DNA of 64,000 bases from JANQOH01 sp965201155 (GCA_965201155.1 OZ241752.1:372001-436000), one strand, 5' to 3'. Shown: positions 25,189-34,364, numbered from the stretch's first letter. Translations and numbers: made by a program. The notes: generated from the letters alone by a model not told the origin.

Positions 25189-26037
25189 ATGGCAAAAATA
25201 GATATCAACGGCGTCTGCAAGGTATTCGGCCCGCAACCCGAAACCATTCTGCCACGCCTGCGAAACGGCGAAACAAAGGAACGGATTCTCGCTGACACCG
25301 GCCATACTGTCGGCCTCGATAATGTATCCCTGTCGATCGATACCGCCGAAACATTCGTCATCATGGGCCTCTCGGGTTCCGGCAAATCAACCCTGATCCG
25401 GCATCTCAACCGGTTGATCGAACCTACAGCGGGCTCGATCACCGTCGACGGAGTCGACGTCCTCGCCTTGAACAACACGGAATTGCGCCGGTTCCGCCGC
25501 ACCAGAACGGCCATGGTGTTCCAGCGTTTCGCCCTGCTGCCGCATCGTCCCGTCATCGAGAATGTCGCCTACGGCCTGGAAATTCGCGGCGTAGGTAGCG
25601 GTATCCGACGCCACAAGGCGCGCCAGTGGATCGAAGCCGTAGAACTGTCGGGATACGAAAACGCTTATCCCGGACAACTCTCCGGCGGAATGCAACAGCG
25701 CGTAGGCCTCGCCCGCGCCCTCTGCGGGGACCCCGAAATCCTCTTGATGGACGAGGCATTCAGCGCCCTGGACCCGCTCATTCGCGCTGACATGCAGGAC
25801 ACGCTCAAGGCCCTGCAGCGCGACCTGCGCAAGACCATCGTCTTCATCACTCACGACCTTGATGAAGCACTGAAACTCGGCGACAGGATCGCCATCCTCA
25901 AGGGCGGCAAACTGGTCCAGGCGGGCGAGCCCCACACCATCATGTCCGCACCCGCCGACGAATACGTCGCCTCATTCGTGCGCCGCGCGAACCCCGATCT
26001 CATCCCGCAACCAAGCGACCGGCTCATTCCTTCCTGA
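25189..26037 (+). CDS. Glycine betaine ABC transporter ATP-binding protein (ProV type)
   Basis: The ATPase subunit energising betaine import. Walker A is MGLSGSGKST (about residues 59-68), the ABC signature LSGGMQQRVGLARAL, Walker B ILLMDEAFSALDP and the H-loop ITHDLDEA. The insert NGETKERILADTGHTVGLDNV near residue 25-45 is typical of ProV. At 282 aa the protein stops shortly after the ATPase core and has no paired CBS domains, which in other ProV/OpuAA proteins sense ionic strength. The ATG at 25189 is chosen; the earlier open frame overlaps the permease gene without good reason. Confidence 0.93.
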   Translation: MAKIDINGVCKVFGPQPETILPRLRNGETKERILADTGHTVGLDNVSLSIDTAETFVIMGLSGSGKSTLIRHLNRLIEPTAGSITVDGVDVLALNNTELRRFRRTRTAMVFQRFALLPHRPVIENVAYGLEIRGVGSGIRRHKARQWIEAVELSGYENAYPGQLSGGMQQRVGLARALCGDPEILLMDEAFSALDPLIRADMQDTLKALQRDLRKTIVFITHDLDEALKLGDRIAILKGGKLVQAGEPHTIMSAPADEYVASFVRRANPDLIPQPSDRLIPS

Positions 26038-26129
26038 CCAACCGCACCGGCACGGGAACACTTGCAAAACAGTTAACGTTCTGTTATTGTTCATACATGA
26101 TTCATCACGCTCGTAACGCCACGCCCATC

Positions 26130-26160
26130 AAATCCCCGCAAATCCCGGTAAATCCCACTT
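26130..26160. repeat. Dispersed intergenic repeat, copy A
   Basis: On the minus strand this reads AAGTGGGATTTACCGGGATT followed by TGCGGGGATTT. It closely matches copy B upstream of recA (40436-40470), and its core CCGGGATTTGCGGGGAT recurs with two changes in copy C (47032-47055). It lies between the convergent ends of the betaine ATPase and ssb genes. Confidence 0.6.
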
Positions 26161-26202
26161 TGTACGCGTTTCCACATCCCCACCGCCGCAAAAAGAACCG
26201 GT

Positions 26203-26697
26203 TCAGAAGGGAATATCGTCGTCGAGTTCGCCACGCCCGCCCCCTGACGCGCGACCTCCGCCTTGGCCGCCGCCCGCATCGCGTGACGGGCCTTCACCAA
26301 ATCCGCCTGCCGCTCCCTCGCCGGCAAACGCGGCTCCCTCGTCGCGACCGCTAAGCATCGTCAATGTTCCCCGGAAGCGGTTTAGCACGATCTCAGTGGT
26401 GTAACGCTCCTGATTCGATTGCGGATCCATCCATTTGCGCGTCTGCAATTCTCCTTCAAGATAGACCTTTTGTCCTTTACGAACATACTTTTCTACGATA
26501 TCTACAAGATTTTCGTTGAAGATGACAATCCGGTGCCACTCAGTGCGCTCGCGCCGCTCTCCTGACTGGCGGTCGGTCCAGCGCTCGCTCGTGGCGAGCG
26601 AAAAATTCGCAACCCGCCCGCCGTTTTGCATATTGCGGATTTCAGGATCCCGGCCAAGATTGCCGACAAGGATGACTTTGTTGACGCTGCCAGACAT
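26203..26697 (-). CDS. ssb: Single-stranded DNA-binding protein
   Basis: SSB coats single-stranded DNA in replication, repair and recombination. The ATG at 26697 gives 164 aa: an OB fold starting MSGSVNKVILVGNLGRDPEI, with RVANFSLATSERWTD and RTEWHRIVIFNENLV, then a Gly-rich flexible linker (about 115-155) and the acidic partner-binding tip DDDIPF. The longer frame to 26916 runs into the uvrA gene and is rejected. It is divergent from uvrA with 105 bp between the starts, a common arrangement in this class. I saw no canonical GTTC-N7-GTTC SOS box in that spacer. Confidence 0.97.
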   Translation of the reverse strand: MSGSVNKVILVGNLGRDPEIRNMQNGGRVANFSLATSERWTDRQSGERRERTEWHRIVIFNENLVDIVEKYVRKGQKVYLEGELQTRKWMDPQSNQERYTTEIVLNRFRGTLTMLSGRDEGAAFAGEGAAGGFGEGPSRDAGGGQGGGRASGGGRGELDDDIPF

Positions 26698-26802
26698 GCC
26701 ACGGTGCCTTTCGTTCCGCCGCGCCCGGCGCGGCGCCCTGAGGATGGGAACAACTTCCCCGGAGTATAGCGCGACATGGCAGCCTGCCGGCAAGGAAACC
26801 GC

Positions 26803-29709
26803 ATGAATCCCGTGTCCGCGCCGCTTGCAGCCGTCGATCCCGGGCAGCACATCGTGATACGCGGCGCACGCGAGCACAATCTCAAGGGCATTGATGTCCT
26901 GCTGCCGCGCAATCACCTCATCGTCATCACCGGCGTCTCCGGTTCCGGCAAATCCTCTTTGGCCTTCGACACCGTCTACGCAGAGGGGCAGCGGCGATAC
27001 GTCGAAAGCCTGTCCGCCTACGCGCGGCAGTTCCTCGAATTGATGGAAAAGCCGGACGTCGATTCCATTGATGGCCTGTCACCGGCAATCGCCATCGACC
27101 AGAAAGCCACTTCGCGCAACCCTCGCTCTACCGTCGGCACCGTCACCGAAATCTACGACTATATGCGCCTGCTATGGGCGCGCGTCGGTATCGCCTATTC
27201 GCCGGCAACCGGTTTGCCGATAGAAAGCCAGTCTGTCAGCCAGATGACCGATGCCATCATGGCAATGGGCGAGGGTGCGCGGCTCTATCTGCTTGCCCCC
27301 GTCGTCCGCAGACGAAAAGGCGAATATCGCCGGGAAATCGCTCAACTCATGAAGCGCGGCTTTCAACGCCTCAAAATCGACGGCACGCTCTATTCGATCG
27401 AGGAAACGCCGGCGCTCGACAAGAACCGCAAACACGATATCGAAGTGGTCGTTGACCGCGTGATCGTGCGCACCGGCATGGGCAACCGCCTCGCCGATTC
27501 CATCGAAACCGCGCTGAACCTTTCCGACGGTTTGCTGGTTGTCGAAAATGCCGTCACCAGCGATCGCGCCATGTTTTCCGCCCGTTTCGCGTGTCCCGTA
27601 TCCGGGTTCACCATCGACGAAATCGAACCACGCCTGTTTTCGTTCAATAATCCCCAGGGAGCATGTCCTACCTGCGCCGGCCTCGGCACCCTGGCGTATT
27701 TCGATGCGGAGCTCGTGGTCCCGAACCACGACTTGAGCCTTGCCGGAGGGGCCATTCGGCCATGGGCGAGAGCCGATACACCCTATTATCGCCAGACACT
27801 CGAATGCCTGGCCGGCCACTACGGGATCAGCATGGACGACTCATGGTCCGCGCTGCCGCACACCGCGCGCAACGCCATTCTCTGCGGTTCAGGCGAAACC
27901 GAAGTCGTCATGACCTACGATGATGGCTTGCGCCGCTACAGCACCAGCCGCCCGTTCGAAGGCGTGATCCCCAATCTCGAACGGCGGTATCGCGAAACGG
28001 AAAATCAGTGGCTCAGGGAAGAACTGTCGCGATTCCGGTCCGAAAAACAATGCTCGGCTTGCGGCGGTGAGCGCCTGAAACCCGAAGCGCTCGCCGTCAA
28101 GGTTGCCGGAGAAACAATTGGTGCGGTGTCGCGGCGCTCCATTGGCGACGCCGCCGCGTGGTTCGCGGAACTCCGCAGCCAGTTGATCCCGAAACACCAG
28201 GAAATCGCCGAACGCATTCTTCGTGAAATCAATCAGCGCCTCGGCTTTCTGGTCGATGTCGGCCTGCAATATCTCGGTCTGTCACGTAATTCCGGCACAT
28301 TATCCGGTGGCGAAAGCCAACGCATTCGCCTCGCTTCGCAAATCGGCTCCGGCCTCACCGGTGTGCTCTACGTGCTCGATGAACCGTCCATCGGCCTCCA
28401 TCAGCGCGACAATGCGCGCCTCTTGCAAACGCTGCGAAACCTCCGTGACCTCGGTAACACCGTCATCGTCGTGGAGCACGACGAAGACGCTATCCGCAGC
28501 GCCGACCACCTTGTGGATATGGGGCCGGGCGCCGGCGCCCATGGCGGCCGTGTTATTGCGGAAGGCCCTCCCGACGCCGTGATCGGCAACAGCACCAGTC
28601 TCACCGGTCAATATCTCTCCGGCCTGCGCACCATCGCGGTGCCAGGCCAGCGGCGTAGGGGGAAAAACCTCACTAACGGTCAGCGCCAACAGATCAGAAT
28701 CATCGGCGCCCGGGAAAACAACCTCAGAAATGTTCAGGCAGCCATCCCCGCCGGCACATTGTGCTGCGTCACCGGCGTTTCCGGCAGCGGTAAATCCAGC
28801 CTGATCGTTAACACCCTCTATCCCGCGGCTGCCCGGCGGCTCGCCCGCGCCCGTGCGCGTGCCGGCAAACACGACGCCATCGAAGGTCTCGAATATCTCG
28901 ACAAGGTCGTTGATATCGACCAGTCGCCGATCGGCCGAACGCCGCGCTCCAACCCGGCCACCTATACCGGAGCGTTCACGCCAATTCGCGAATGGTTCGC
29001 CAGACTGCCGGAATCACAAGCCCGGGGCTATCGCCCTGGCCGTTATTCCTTCAACGTAAAAGGGGGGCGGTGCGAAGCCTGTCGGGGCGACGGCGTGGTG
29101 AAGATCGAAATGCACTTCCTGCCCGACATATATGTCACTTGCGATACCTGCCGCGGGTCACGCTACAACCGCGAGACGTTGGAAGTCACCTACAGGGACC
29201 ACTCCATCGCTGATGTACTCGCCATGACGGTGGACGACGCCAGCGAGTTGTTCGCCGCCGTCCCTGCCATCCGCAACAAGCTGGAAACACTGCGCAACGT
29301 CGGCCTCGGCTATATCAAGGTCGGTCAACAGGCCACCACTCTCTCCGGTGGGGAGGCGCAGCGCGTCAAACTCGCCAAGGAACTGTCGCGGACCGCAACC
29401 GGCAAAACGCTCTATATTCTCGACGAACCAACCACCGGCCTGCATTTCGAAGACATTCGCAAATTGCTCGATGTGCTTCACGCCCTGGTCGAGACCGGCA
29501 ATACGGTGGTCGTGATCGAACATAATCTCGACGTGATCAAGACCGCCGACTGGATCATCGACTTGGGGCCGGAAGGCGGCGACGGCGGCGGCCAGGTCAT
29601 TGCCCAGGGCACACCGGAAGAGATCGCCGCCGCACCGGGCAGCCATACCGGCGCCTTTCTCGCCCCCTATCTCGACGTCGAACGGCAACCGCGTCGTGAA
29701 GCGTCGTGA
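26803..29709 (+). CDS. uvrA: Excinuclease ABC subunit A
   Basis: UvrA finds bulky DNA lesions and loads UvrB in nucleotide excision repair. The ATG at 26803 follows AAGGAAACCGC, giving 968 aa. Two ABC modules are present: Walker A motifs GVSGSGKSSLAFD (about 44) and GVSGSGKSSLIVN (about 660), signatures LSGGESQRIRLASQIG and LSGGEAQRVKLAKEL, and Walker B regions VLDEPSIGLHQRD and ILDEPTTGLHFED. Zinc fingers are seen at CPTCAGLG, CSACGGERLKPEA and CEACRGDGVVKIEMHFLPD. The last 43 bases overlap the convergent CCA-transferase gene. Confidence 0.97.
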   Translation: MNPVSAPLAAVDPGQHIVIRGAREHNLKGIDVLLPRNHLIVITGVSGSGKSSLAFDTVYAEGQRRYVESLSAYARQFLELMEKPDVDSIDGLSPAIAIDQKATSRNPRSTVGTVTEIYDYMRLLWARVGIAYSPATGLPIESQSVSQMTDAIMAMGEGARLYLLAPVVRRRKGEYRREIAQLMKRGFQRLKIDGTLYSIEETPALDKNRKHDIEVVVDRVIVRTGMGNRLADSIETALNLSDGLLVVENAVTSDRAMFSARFACPVSGFTIDEIEPRLFSFNNPQGACPTCAGLGTLAYFDAELVVPNHDLSLAGGAIRPWARADTPYYRQTLECLAGHYGISMDDSWSALPHTARNAILCGSGETEVVMTYDDGLRRYSTSRPFEGVIPNLERRYRETENQWLREELSRFRSEKQCSACGGERLKPEALAVKVAGETIGAVSRRSIGDAAAWFAELRSQLIPKHQEIAERILREINQRLGFLVDVGLQYLGLSRNSGTLSGGESQRIRLASQIGSGLTGVLYVLDEPSIGLHQRDNARLLQTLRNLRDLGNTVIVVEHDEDAIRSADHLVDMGPGAGAHGGRVIAEGPPDAVIGNSTSLTGQYLSGLRTIAVPGQRRRGKNLTNGQRQQIRIIGARENNLRNVQAAIPAGTLCCVTGVSGSGKSSLIVNTLYPAAARRLARARARAGKHDAIEGLEYLDKVVDIDQSPIGRTPRSNPATYTGAFTPIREWFARLPESQARGYRPGRYSFNVKGGRCEACRGDGVVKIEMHFLPDIYVTCDTCRGSRYNRETLEVTYRDHSIADVLAMTVDDASELFAAVPAIRNKLETLRNVGLGYIKVGQQATTLSGGEAQRVKLAKELSRTATGKTLYILDEPTTGLHFEDIRKLLDVLHALVETGNTVVVIEHNLDVIKTADWIIDLGPEGGDGGGQVIAQGTPEEIAAAPGSHTGAFLAPYLDVERQPRREAS

Positions 29710-30956
29710 GGAAGCGGAACCTCACCGCCGGTAACCATCTCCCGCAATCTCTCCAACAGTGCGCCGCGGTTCGGTCTATAGTCCGCCCCCTCCCACCAGG
29801 CTTCCAGCCGTCTCAGCACCTCGCCGACGCCCGGACCCGGAGGCAGGCCCAGTTTGAGGGCATCCGAGCCGCGCACCGGAAATACGGGTGGCGTCCAGTG
29901 GTCGGCGACGGCAAACGCCTCGTCGAACCCCGCATGCGTTTCCGCGCCGGCCCAGGCCAACAACACCAGATCCCGATAACGGGCAGCGCCCGCCCGGGCG
30001 ATTACATGCCTGAGTCCGCGCGCGTCCAACGTGTTGATCCGCGCCTCGGGCGCCGCCAGCGTCGCGAGACGGTCGGTCTGCGCCCGCGACAATCTCCAGC
30101 GGCGTGCCAACGCCGCCGCGTCGGTGCCGGTAATCACCGCCGCCAGGCGGCGTATGCCGCTGCCGGCGCCGCGCTCAAGCGTTACCAACCGCGCGAGACG
30201 TCGCCGCCAATTGTCGCACCGCACCGGAATGACATGATCAAGAACACCGGACCGTTCCATAAGCTCCAGCGCAGGCATCGGATTCGGCGCCTCCAGCAGC
30301 CGTATCATCTCATGCTGCACGCGCTCCCCCGAAAGCCGCTCCACCCCGTCTTGCAGCGCCTGACAGGCCTCCAGCGCGCCGGCATCGACAGGCGCGCGGC
30401 CAAACCACGCAAAGAACCGAAAAAACCGCAGCACCCGCAGATAATCCTCACGGATTCGCTGCTGTGCTTCACCGACAAAGCGCACCCGTCCCGCCGCAAG
30501 GTCGGCGCGGCCTTCGAACGGATCAAAGAGAGCCCCGTCGGGCGCCAGGGAAAGCGCGTTGAACGTAAAGTCTCGCCGCGCCGCATCGACAACCCAATCG
30601 TCGGTGAATGCCACGGTAGCCCGGCGTCCGTCGGTGGCGACATCCCGCCGCAGCGTGGTTACCTCGATACACCGCGTTTCTCCCACAATCACCACCGTAC
30701 CGTGCGACAATCCGGGGGTCACGGTTTTGAAACCGGCATGAGCCGCCGCGTCGCAAACAGTCTCGGGTGTCAGTGGCGTCGCAAGGTCGACATCGCTGAT
30801 CCCCCCGGAGCGGGGAGGCCGTCCGCAGAGGGTATCACGCACCCTGCCACCGATGAACCGAACCGGCCCACCTGCCTTGAGCACCTCGATTACGGCAGGC
30901 ACCGGCGGTTCCCGCGTCCAGACCGGCATGGTCAGACGGGCAACTGGCATCGTCAT
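29667..30956 (-). CDS. CCA tRNA nucleotidyltransferase / poly(A) polymerase family protein
   Basis: A class II nucleotidyltransferase that adds or repairs the 3'-CCA of tRNAs. The 429-residue product has RFIGGRVRDTL near 33-43, the catalytic DVDLATPLTPE (D-x-D) near 55-65, the RRDFTFNALSLAPDG motif, and the RIREDYLRVLRFFRFFAWFG template-binding helix, followed by a helical C-terminal region. It is the last gene of the overlapping DUF1285-NUDIX-DUF6111 operon: its ATG overlaps the DUF6111 stop. Its 3' end overlaps uvrA antisense by 43 bases. Confidence 0.92.
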   Translation of the reverse strand: MTMPVARLTMPVWTREPPVPAVIEVLKAGGPVRFIGGRVRDTLCGRPPRSGGISDVDLATPLTPETVCDAAAHAGFKTVTPGLSHGTVVIVGETRCIEVTTLRRDVATDGRRATVAFTDDWVVDAARRDFTFNALSLAPDGALFDPFEGRADLAAGRVRFVGEAQQRIREDYLRVLRFFRFFAWFGRAPVDAGALEACQALQDGVERLSGERVQHEMIRLLEAPNPMPALELMERSGVLDHVIPVRCDNWRRRLARLVTLERGAGSGIRRLAAVITGTDAAALARRWRLSRAQTDRLATLAAPEARINTLDARGLRHVIARAGAARYRDLVLLAWAGAETHAGFDEAFAVADHWTPPVFPVRGSDALKLGLPPGPGVGEVLRRLEAWWEGADYRPNRGALLERLREMVTGGEVPLPHDASRRGCRSTSR

Positions 30957-31213
30957 TCGCGAAACCCGCCTGGCACCGTGGAACCCTGGTCATCAACTTC
31001 CGTCGGGACATATTTGGTTCCCGGCTGCCCTCCCTCGAACAAGCTGGCCCCGAACAGGGACAGGACCACGAGAAAAAGACCTGCCAAGGCGAGCGCGCCC
31101 CAAGGCGTTTTGCCGGGGTGTTCGCGCTCATGCCTGCGCGCCCAACGCCACCATGCAAAATAGAGCGCGACCGGCAAAACCAGAAGAAAGAGCCTGAGAA
31201 GGATGAAAGTCAT
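30953..31213 (-). CDS. DUF6111-like small membrane protein, 86 aa
   Basis: The ATG at 31213 overlaps the NUDIX stop and gives an 86-residue product with two hydrophobic segments (MTFILLRLFLLVLPVALYFA at 1-20 and WGALALAGLFLVVLSLFGA at about 38-56), separated by a basic loop WWRWARRHEREHPGK, and a short soluble tail. The size, topology and place between NUDIX and CCA-transferase genes fit the alphaproteobacterial DUF6111 family. Function is unknown. Confidence 0.8.
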   Translation of the reverse strand: MTFILLRLFLLVLPVALYFAWWRWARRHEREHPGKTPWGALALAGLFLVVLSLFGASLFEGGQPGTKYVPTEVDDQGSTVPGGFRE

Positions 31214-31827
31214 GCGGGATGACGCAGTAGTTCTGACAGATTTACCAGAATACGGGCTGTCGCGCCCCATATGTAGCGATCGCGATATGGCAGCACATAA
31301 AACGTGCGCCGCATCCCGCGAGCAACTGCCATGCGTTTCACATGATTGTTCGGGTCAAGAAAAAAGCGCAAGGGCACCTCGAATGCTTCTGCAACCTCGA
31401 ACGAATCCAGTGTCAATTCCCCTGTGCTGAACGGCGCTTCAATGACTCCCACAACCGGAACGACACTGTACCCCGTACCCGTCAGACACGTGTCCAGCCG
31501 GCCCACCACATCGACCCGGCTCCGTTGCAGCCCTACTTCCTCTTCCGTCTCCCGCAGTGCCGTGTCGGTTGCGTCGATATCGCCAGGGTCCACCCGCCCC
31601 CCCGGAAAGCTGATCTGCCCCGGATGGGCACGCAAATGCGCGGCGCGGCGCGTAAGTAGCACGCTCATGCCGTCGCGATGGTCGACCAAGGGTACCAGCA
31701 CCGCTGCCTTGCGCACTGTCGCGGTGTCTCCATCGGCAGCACAGTCTTTTGTTTCTGCGGCCAGCGACGCCGGAATTACGCGGCAGTTTTCACGCGCCGC
31801 CAGGCGTTCGATCAGTTGCGAACGCAT
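31210..31827 (-). CDS. NUDIX hydrolase, CoA pyrophosphatase-like
   Basis: A 205-residue enzyme probably cleaving CoA or related diphosphates in the cytoplasm. The Nudix box is GGRVDPGDIDATDTALRETE continuing EEVGL, preceded by RAHPGQISFPGG, the extended motif of CoA pyrophosphatases (YeaB/NudL type). I place the start at the ATG at 31827, which overlaps the DUF1285 stop by one base; the frame open to 31869 lies inside DUF1285. Gene order NUDIX-DUF6111-CCA supports the assignment. Confidence 0.88.
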   Translation of the reverse strand: MRSQLIERLAARENCRVIPASLAAETKDCAADGDTATVRKAAVLVPLVDHRDGMSVLLTRRAAHLRAHPGQISFPGGRVDPGDIDATDTALRETEEEVGLQRSRVDVVGRLDTCLTGTGYSVVPVVGVIEAPFSTGELTLDSFEVAEAFEVPLRFFLDPNNHVKRMAVARGMRRTFYVLPYRDRYIWGATARILVNLSELLRHPA

Positions 31828-32381
31828 CAGCAAACCGTGCCGAGCACGAACCGTGCGCCGTTGCTCCATATGGATAGCAGGCCGCTGTCATCATCTTCTT
31901 CCGCGAGGTCGACGAGGTCGTAAAAGATGCTTCGCGCAATCAATGCTTCAAGGCCCCCTTCCATTTCGATATAGGGTGAAGGCTGACCGTTTTCGCGGTT
32001 GGTCGCCACCCTGATACGCCGCCCGGAACCGGCTTCGATCTCATGATCGAGATTGGTGCGGAACCGCAGGCGCCGGCGCTCACCGACGCCGCTGGCAGTC
32101 ATCGCCACGGCGACGAACGGCGCGTCATCAACCGCCACGCGCACGCGCTCGACCGGCGTCACGAGCCAATGACCGCCGCTGCTGTCACGCTGCAGTACAG
32201 AGGCGAACAGTTTAACCAGCGGTTTGCGAGTAATCGGCGAACCATGATAATACCATGTGCCATCGCGTCCGATTCGGATGTCGGTCTTGCCGCCAAGTAA
32301 GGAACCTGATCGTTCTCCATCGGATAAACCGTCGGAGAACGCGCCTGTGTGCCCGGATTGATCGAAATCTCGAGAAGCCAT
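31827..32381 (-). CDS. DUF1285 domain-containing protein
   Basis: A 184-residue soluble protein with the DUF1285 pattern: DIRIGRDGTWYYHGSPITRKPLVKLFASVL near the N-terminus and HWLVTPVERVRVAVDDAPFVAV in the middle, ending with GLEALIARSIFYDLVDLA. The biochemical role of this family is unknown; it is conserved in proteobacteria. It starts the four-gene overlapping operon and is divergent from the MoxR gene with only 37 bp between the starts, so the promoters must overlap. Confidence 0.85.
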   Translation of the reverse strand: MASRDFDQSGHTGAFSDGLSDGERSGSLLGGKTDIRIGRDGTWYYHGSPITRKPLVKLFASVLQRDSSGGHWLVTPVERVRVAVDDAPFVAVAMTASGVGERRRLRFRTNLDHEIEAGSGRRIRVATNRENGQPSPYIEMEGGLEALIARSIFYDLVDLAEEDDDSGLLSIWSNGARFVLGTVC

Positions 32382-32418
32382 TCGGCGAACCTAACCCATA
32401 GCCCTTGCGAGTAACAGT

Positions 32419-33438
32419 ATGAGTGCTACCGCCGTCAGCCACGCCGATGACGCCCCTGCCCGAACCCGTTTGCTGAACGAAATCGACGCTTTGGGGCAGA
32501 CCATGTTCCGTGTGCGCGCCCATGTTGGCGAGATGATTTACGGCCAGCACGACGTCGTCGATCAGGCCCTCATCACGCTCTTGTCCGGCGGACACGCTCT
32601 TCTGGTTGGGGTGCCGGGGCTGGCAAAGACACGGCTCACGGAAACCCTCGGCGCGGTCATCGGCTTGTCGGAGAAGCGGGTTCAGTTCACCCCGGACCTC
32701 ATGCCGGCGGATATTATCGGCTCCGAAGTCCTGGAGGAATCGGAAACCGGGCGCCGCAGCTTCCGGTTTGTCGCCGGGCCGGTGTTCTGCCAACTGCTCA
32801 TGGCGGACGAAATCAACCGCGCAAGCCCGCGCACGCAGTCGGCCCTGCTTCAGGCAATGCAGGAGCACGAAGTGTCCGTTGCCGGTACCCGCCACGCGCT
32901 CCCCCGCCCGTTTCATGTCATTGCAACACAAAATCCGCTCGAACAGGAAGGAACCTACCCGCTGCCGGAAGCGCAGTTGGACCGCTTCCTGATGCAAATT
33001 GATATCGACTATCCGGCACTTGAATCCGAACGGCAGATGATGCTGATCACGACCGGAGCGGACGAAGTAAAACCACGCGCGGCGATGACAGCGGAACAAT
33101 TGATCGCCGCACAACGACTGGTGCGTACGGTACCGGTGGGAGAGTCGGTCGTTGATACGATTCTGCGTCTTGTGCGTTCGGGCCGGCCCAATGACACCGG
33201 CAGCGAACTGGTTCGCGACTCCGTATCCTGGGGACCCGGCCCGCGTGCCAGCCAGGCGCTCATGCTCGCTGCGCGCGCGCGCGCTATTTTGGATGGCCGC
33301 CTGTCGCCTTCGATAGATGACATCATTGCACTGGCGCCGCCGATCCTGCGGCACCGCATGGATATCACCTTCGCCGCGCGCGCCGAGGGCGTGACCGTGC
33401 AGCAAATCATCGCCCATATGTGCGAACGCCTGGATTGA
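32419..33438 (+). CDS. MoxR-family AAA+ ATPase
   Basis: A chaperone-like ATPase that in this gene setting helps assemble or activate von Willebrand-type proteins. The 339-residue product carries Walker A VGVPGLAKTRL at about 68-78, Walker B LLMADEINRASPRTQSALLQ near 127-146, sensor 1 HVIATQNPLEQEGTYPLPEAQLDRF and a C-terminal lid with SRA-like APPILRHRMDITFAARAEG. It heads the MoxR-DUF58-DUF4159 cluster, with 34 bp to the DUF58 gene. Confidence 0.94.
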   Translation: MSATAVSHADDAPARTRLLNEIDALGQTMFRVRAHVGEMIYGQHDVVDQALITLLSGGHALLVGVPGLAKTRLTETLGAVIGLSEKRVQFTPDLMPADIIGSEVLEESETGRRSFRFVAGPVFCQLLMADEINRASPRTQSALLQAMQEHEVSVAGTRHALPRPFHVIATQNPLEQEGTYPLPEAQLDRFLMQIDIDYPALESERQMMLITTGADEVKPRAAMTAEQLIAAQRLVRTVPVGESVVDTILRLVRSGRPNDTGSELVRDSVSWGPGPRASQALMLAARARAILDGRLSPSIDDIIALAPPILRHRMDITFAARAEGVTVQQIIAHMCERLD

Positions 33439-33472
33439 ATACCCGCCCACCGGGCATGCCCGTTCACCTGTC

Positions 33473-34354
33473 ATGAACAATGCGCTTGCCATTCGCCGCC
33501 GCGCCGAACAGACCGCAGCGGCGCTGCCGGCCTTGCTCGCCGCCGCCCGGCGCATCGCCGCCACCGTCCAACAGGGCGTTCACGGGCGTCGACAACCGGG
33601 ACCAGGAGAAACTTTCTGGCAGTTTCGCCGTTATCAGAGCGGAGACTCGGCGACTCTGATCGACTGGCGCCAATCTGCACGCAGCGAACATGTCTATGTT
33701 CGCGAGCGTGAGTGGGAGGCCGCGCAAAGCATCTGGCTGTGGCGCGACGGCTCCCCGTCGATGGATTTTGCCTCCCCCGGTATCAAGGAGACCAAGAAGG
33801 AACGCGCCTCTTTGCTGCTGCTTGCCGTCGCCGCCTTGCTGCTGCGCGGGGGCGAGCAGGTCGCTCTGCTCGGCCATACGCGGAAACCAGCACGCGGAAC
33901 CGCTGCGCTCACGCCGCTGGCGGAAACACTGATTGCCGACCGCGATGCGGGTGGAATCCCTGAAACCACTTCCCTCCCCCACAGCGCACACACGGTTCTG
34001 ATCGGTGATTTCCTTGATCCGATCAAGGATATCACCCGCACCATCAAACACATGACCGGCGGCGCCGTCACCGGTCATCTGGTGCAGGTGCTTGATCCCG
34101 TGGAGGAAACCCTGCCCTATAGCGGGCGTGCCCGTTTCGCCGGTCTCGAGGGCGAGACCCAACCGCTCATTGGCCGCGTGGAGTCCGTGCGAAGCGAATA
34201 CCGGTCCCGGCTCGAGGCGCATCAAGCGGCTCTGACGGCGACGGCGAGGCGGGTGGGGTGGAACTTTTTGCGCCACCGCACCGACCGCCCGCCGGAACAG
34301 GCTCTGCTCGCCTTGTATCTCGCCTTGTCGGCGCAGTTGGGGCGCAATCGGTGA
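33473..34354 (+). CDS. DUF58 domain-containing protein
   Basis: A 293-residue protein of the DUF58 family, whose fold resembles a von Willebrand A domain and which always pairs with MoxR ATPases. The diagnostic segment FRRYQSGDSATLIDWRQSAR continues with SEHVYVREREWE at about residues 43-75. Two hydrophobic stretches are weak, so it is probably peripheral or cytoplasmic. It lies between MoxR and DUF4159 genes with 10 bp to the latter. The cluster is thought to act in envelope stress or protein assembly. Confidence 0.9.
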   Translation: MNNALAIRRRAEQTAAALPALLAAARRIAATVQQGVHGRRQPGPGETFWQFRRYQSGDSATLIDWRQSARSEHVYVREREWEAAQSIWLWRDGSPSMDFASPGIKETKKERASLLLLAVAALLLRGGEQVALLGHTRKPARGTAALTPLAETLIADRDAGGIPETTSLPHSAHTVLIGDFLDPIKDITRTIKHMTGGAVTGHLVQVLDPVEETLPYSGRARFAGLEGETQPLIGRVESVRSEYRSRLEAHQAALTATARRVGWNFLRHRTDRPPEQALLALYLALSAQLGRNR

Positions 34355-34364
34355 GGCGCGAACC

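Noticed and set aside
26078..26092. GTTCTGTTATTGTTC, a perfect GTTC-N7-GTTC match to the alphaproteobacterial LexA box
   Set aside because: It lies between convergent gene ends with no gene start behind it. With eight fixed bases, one or two chance matches are expected in 64 kb on both strands.
26097..26354. 85-aa plus-strand ORF starting just after the GTTC-N7-GTTC match
   Set aside because: It runs antisense through the ssb 3' end, is strongly Arg/His/Pro-biased, and its start is too close to the box for a promoter.
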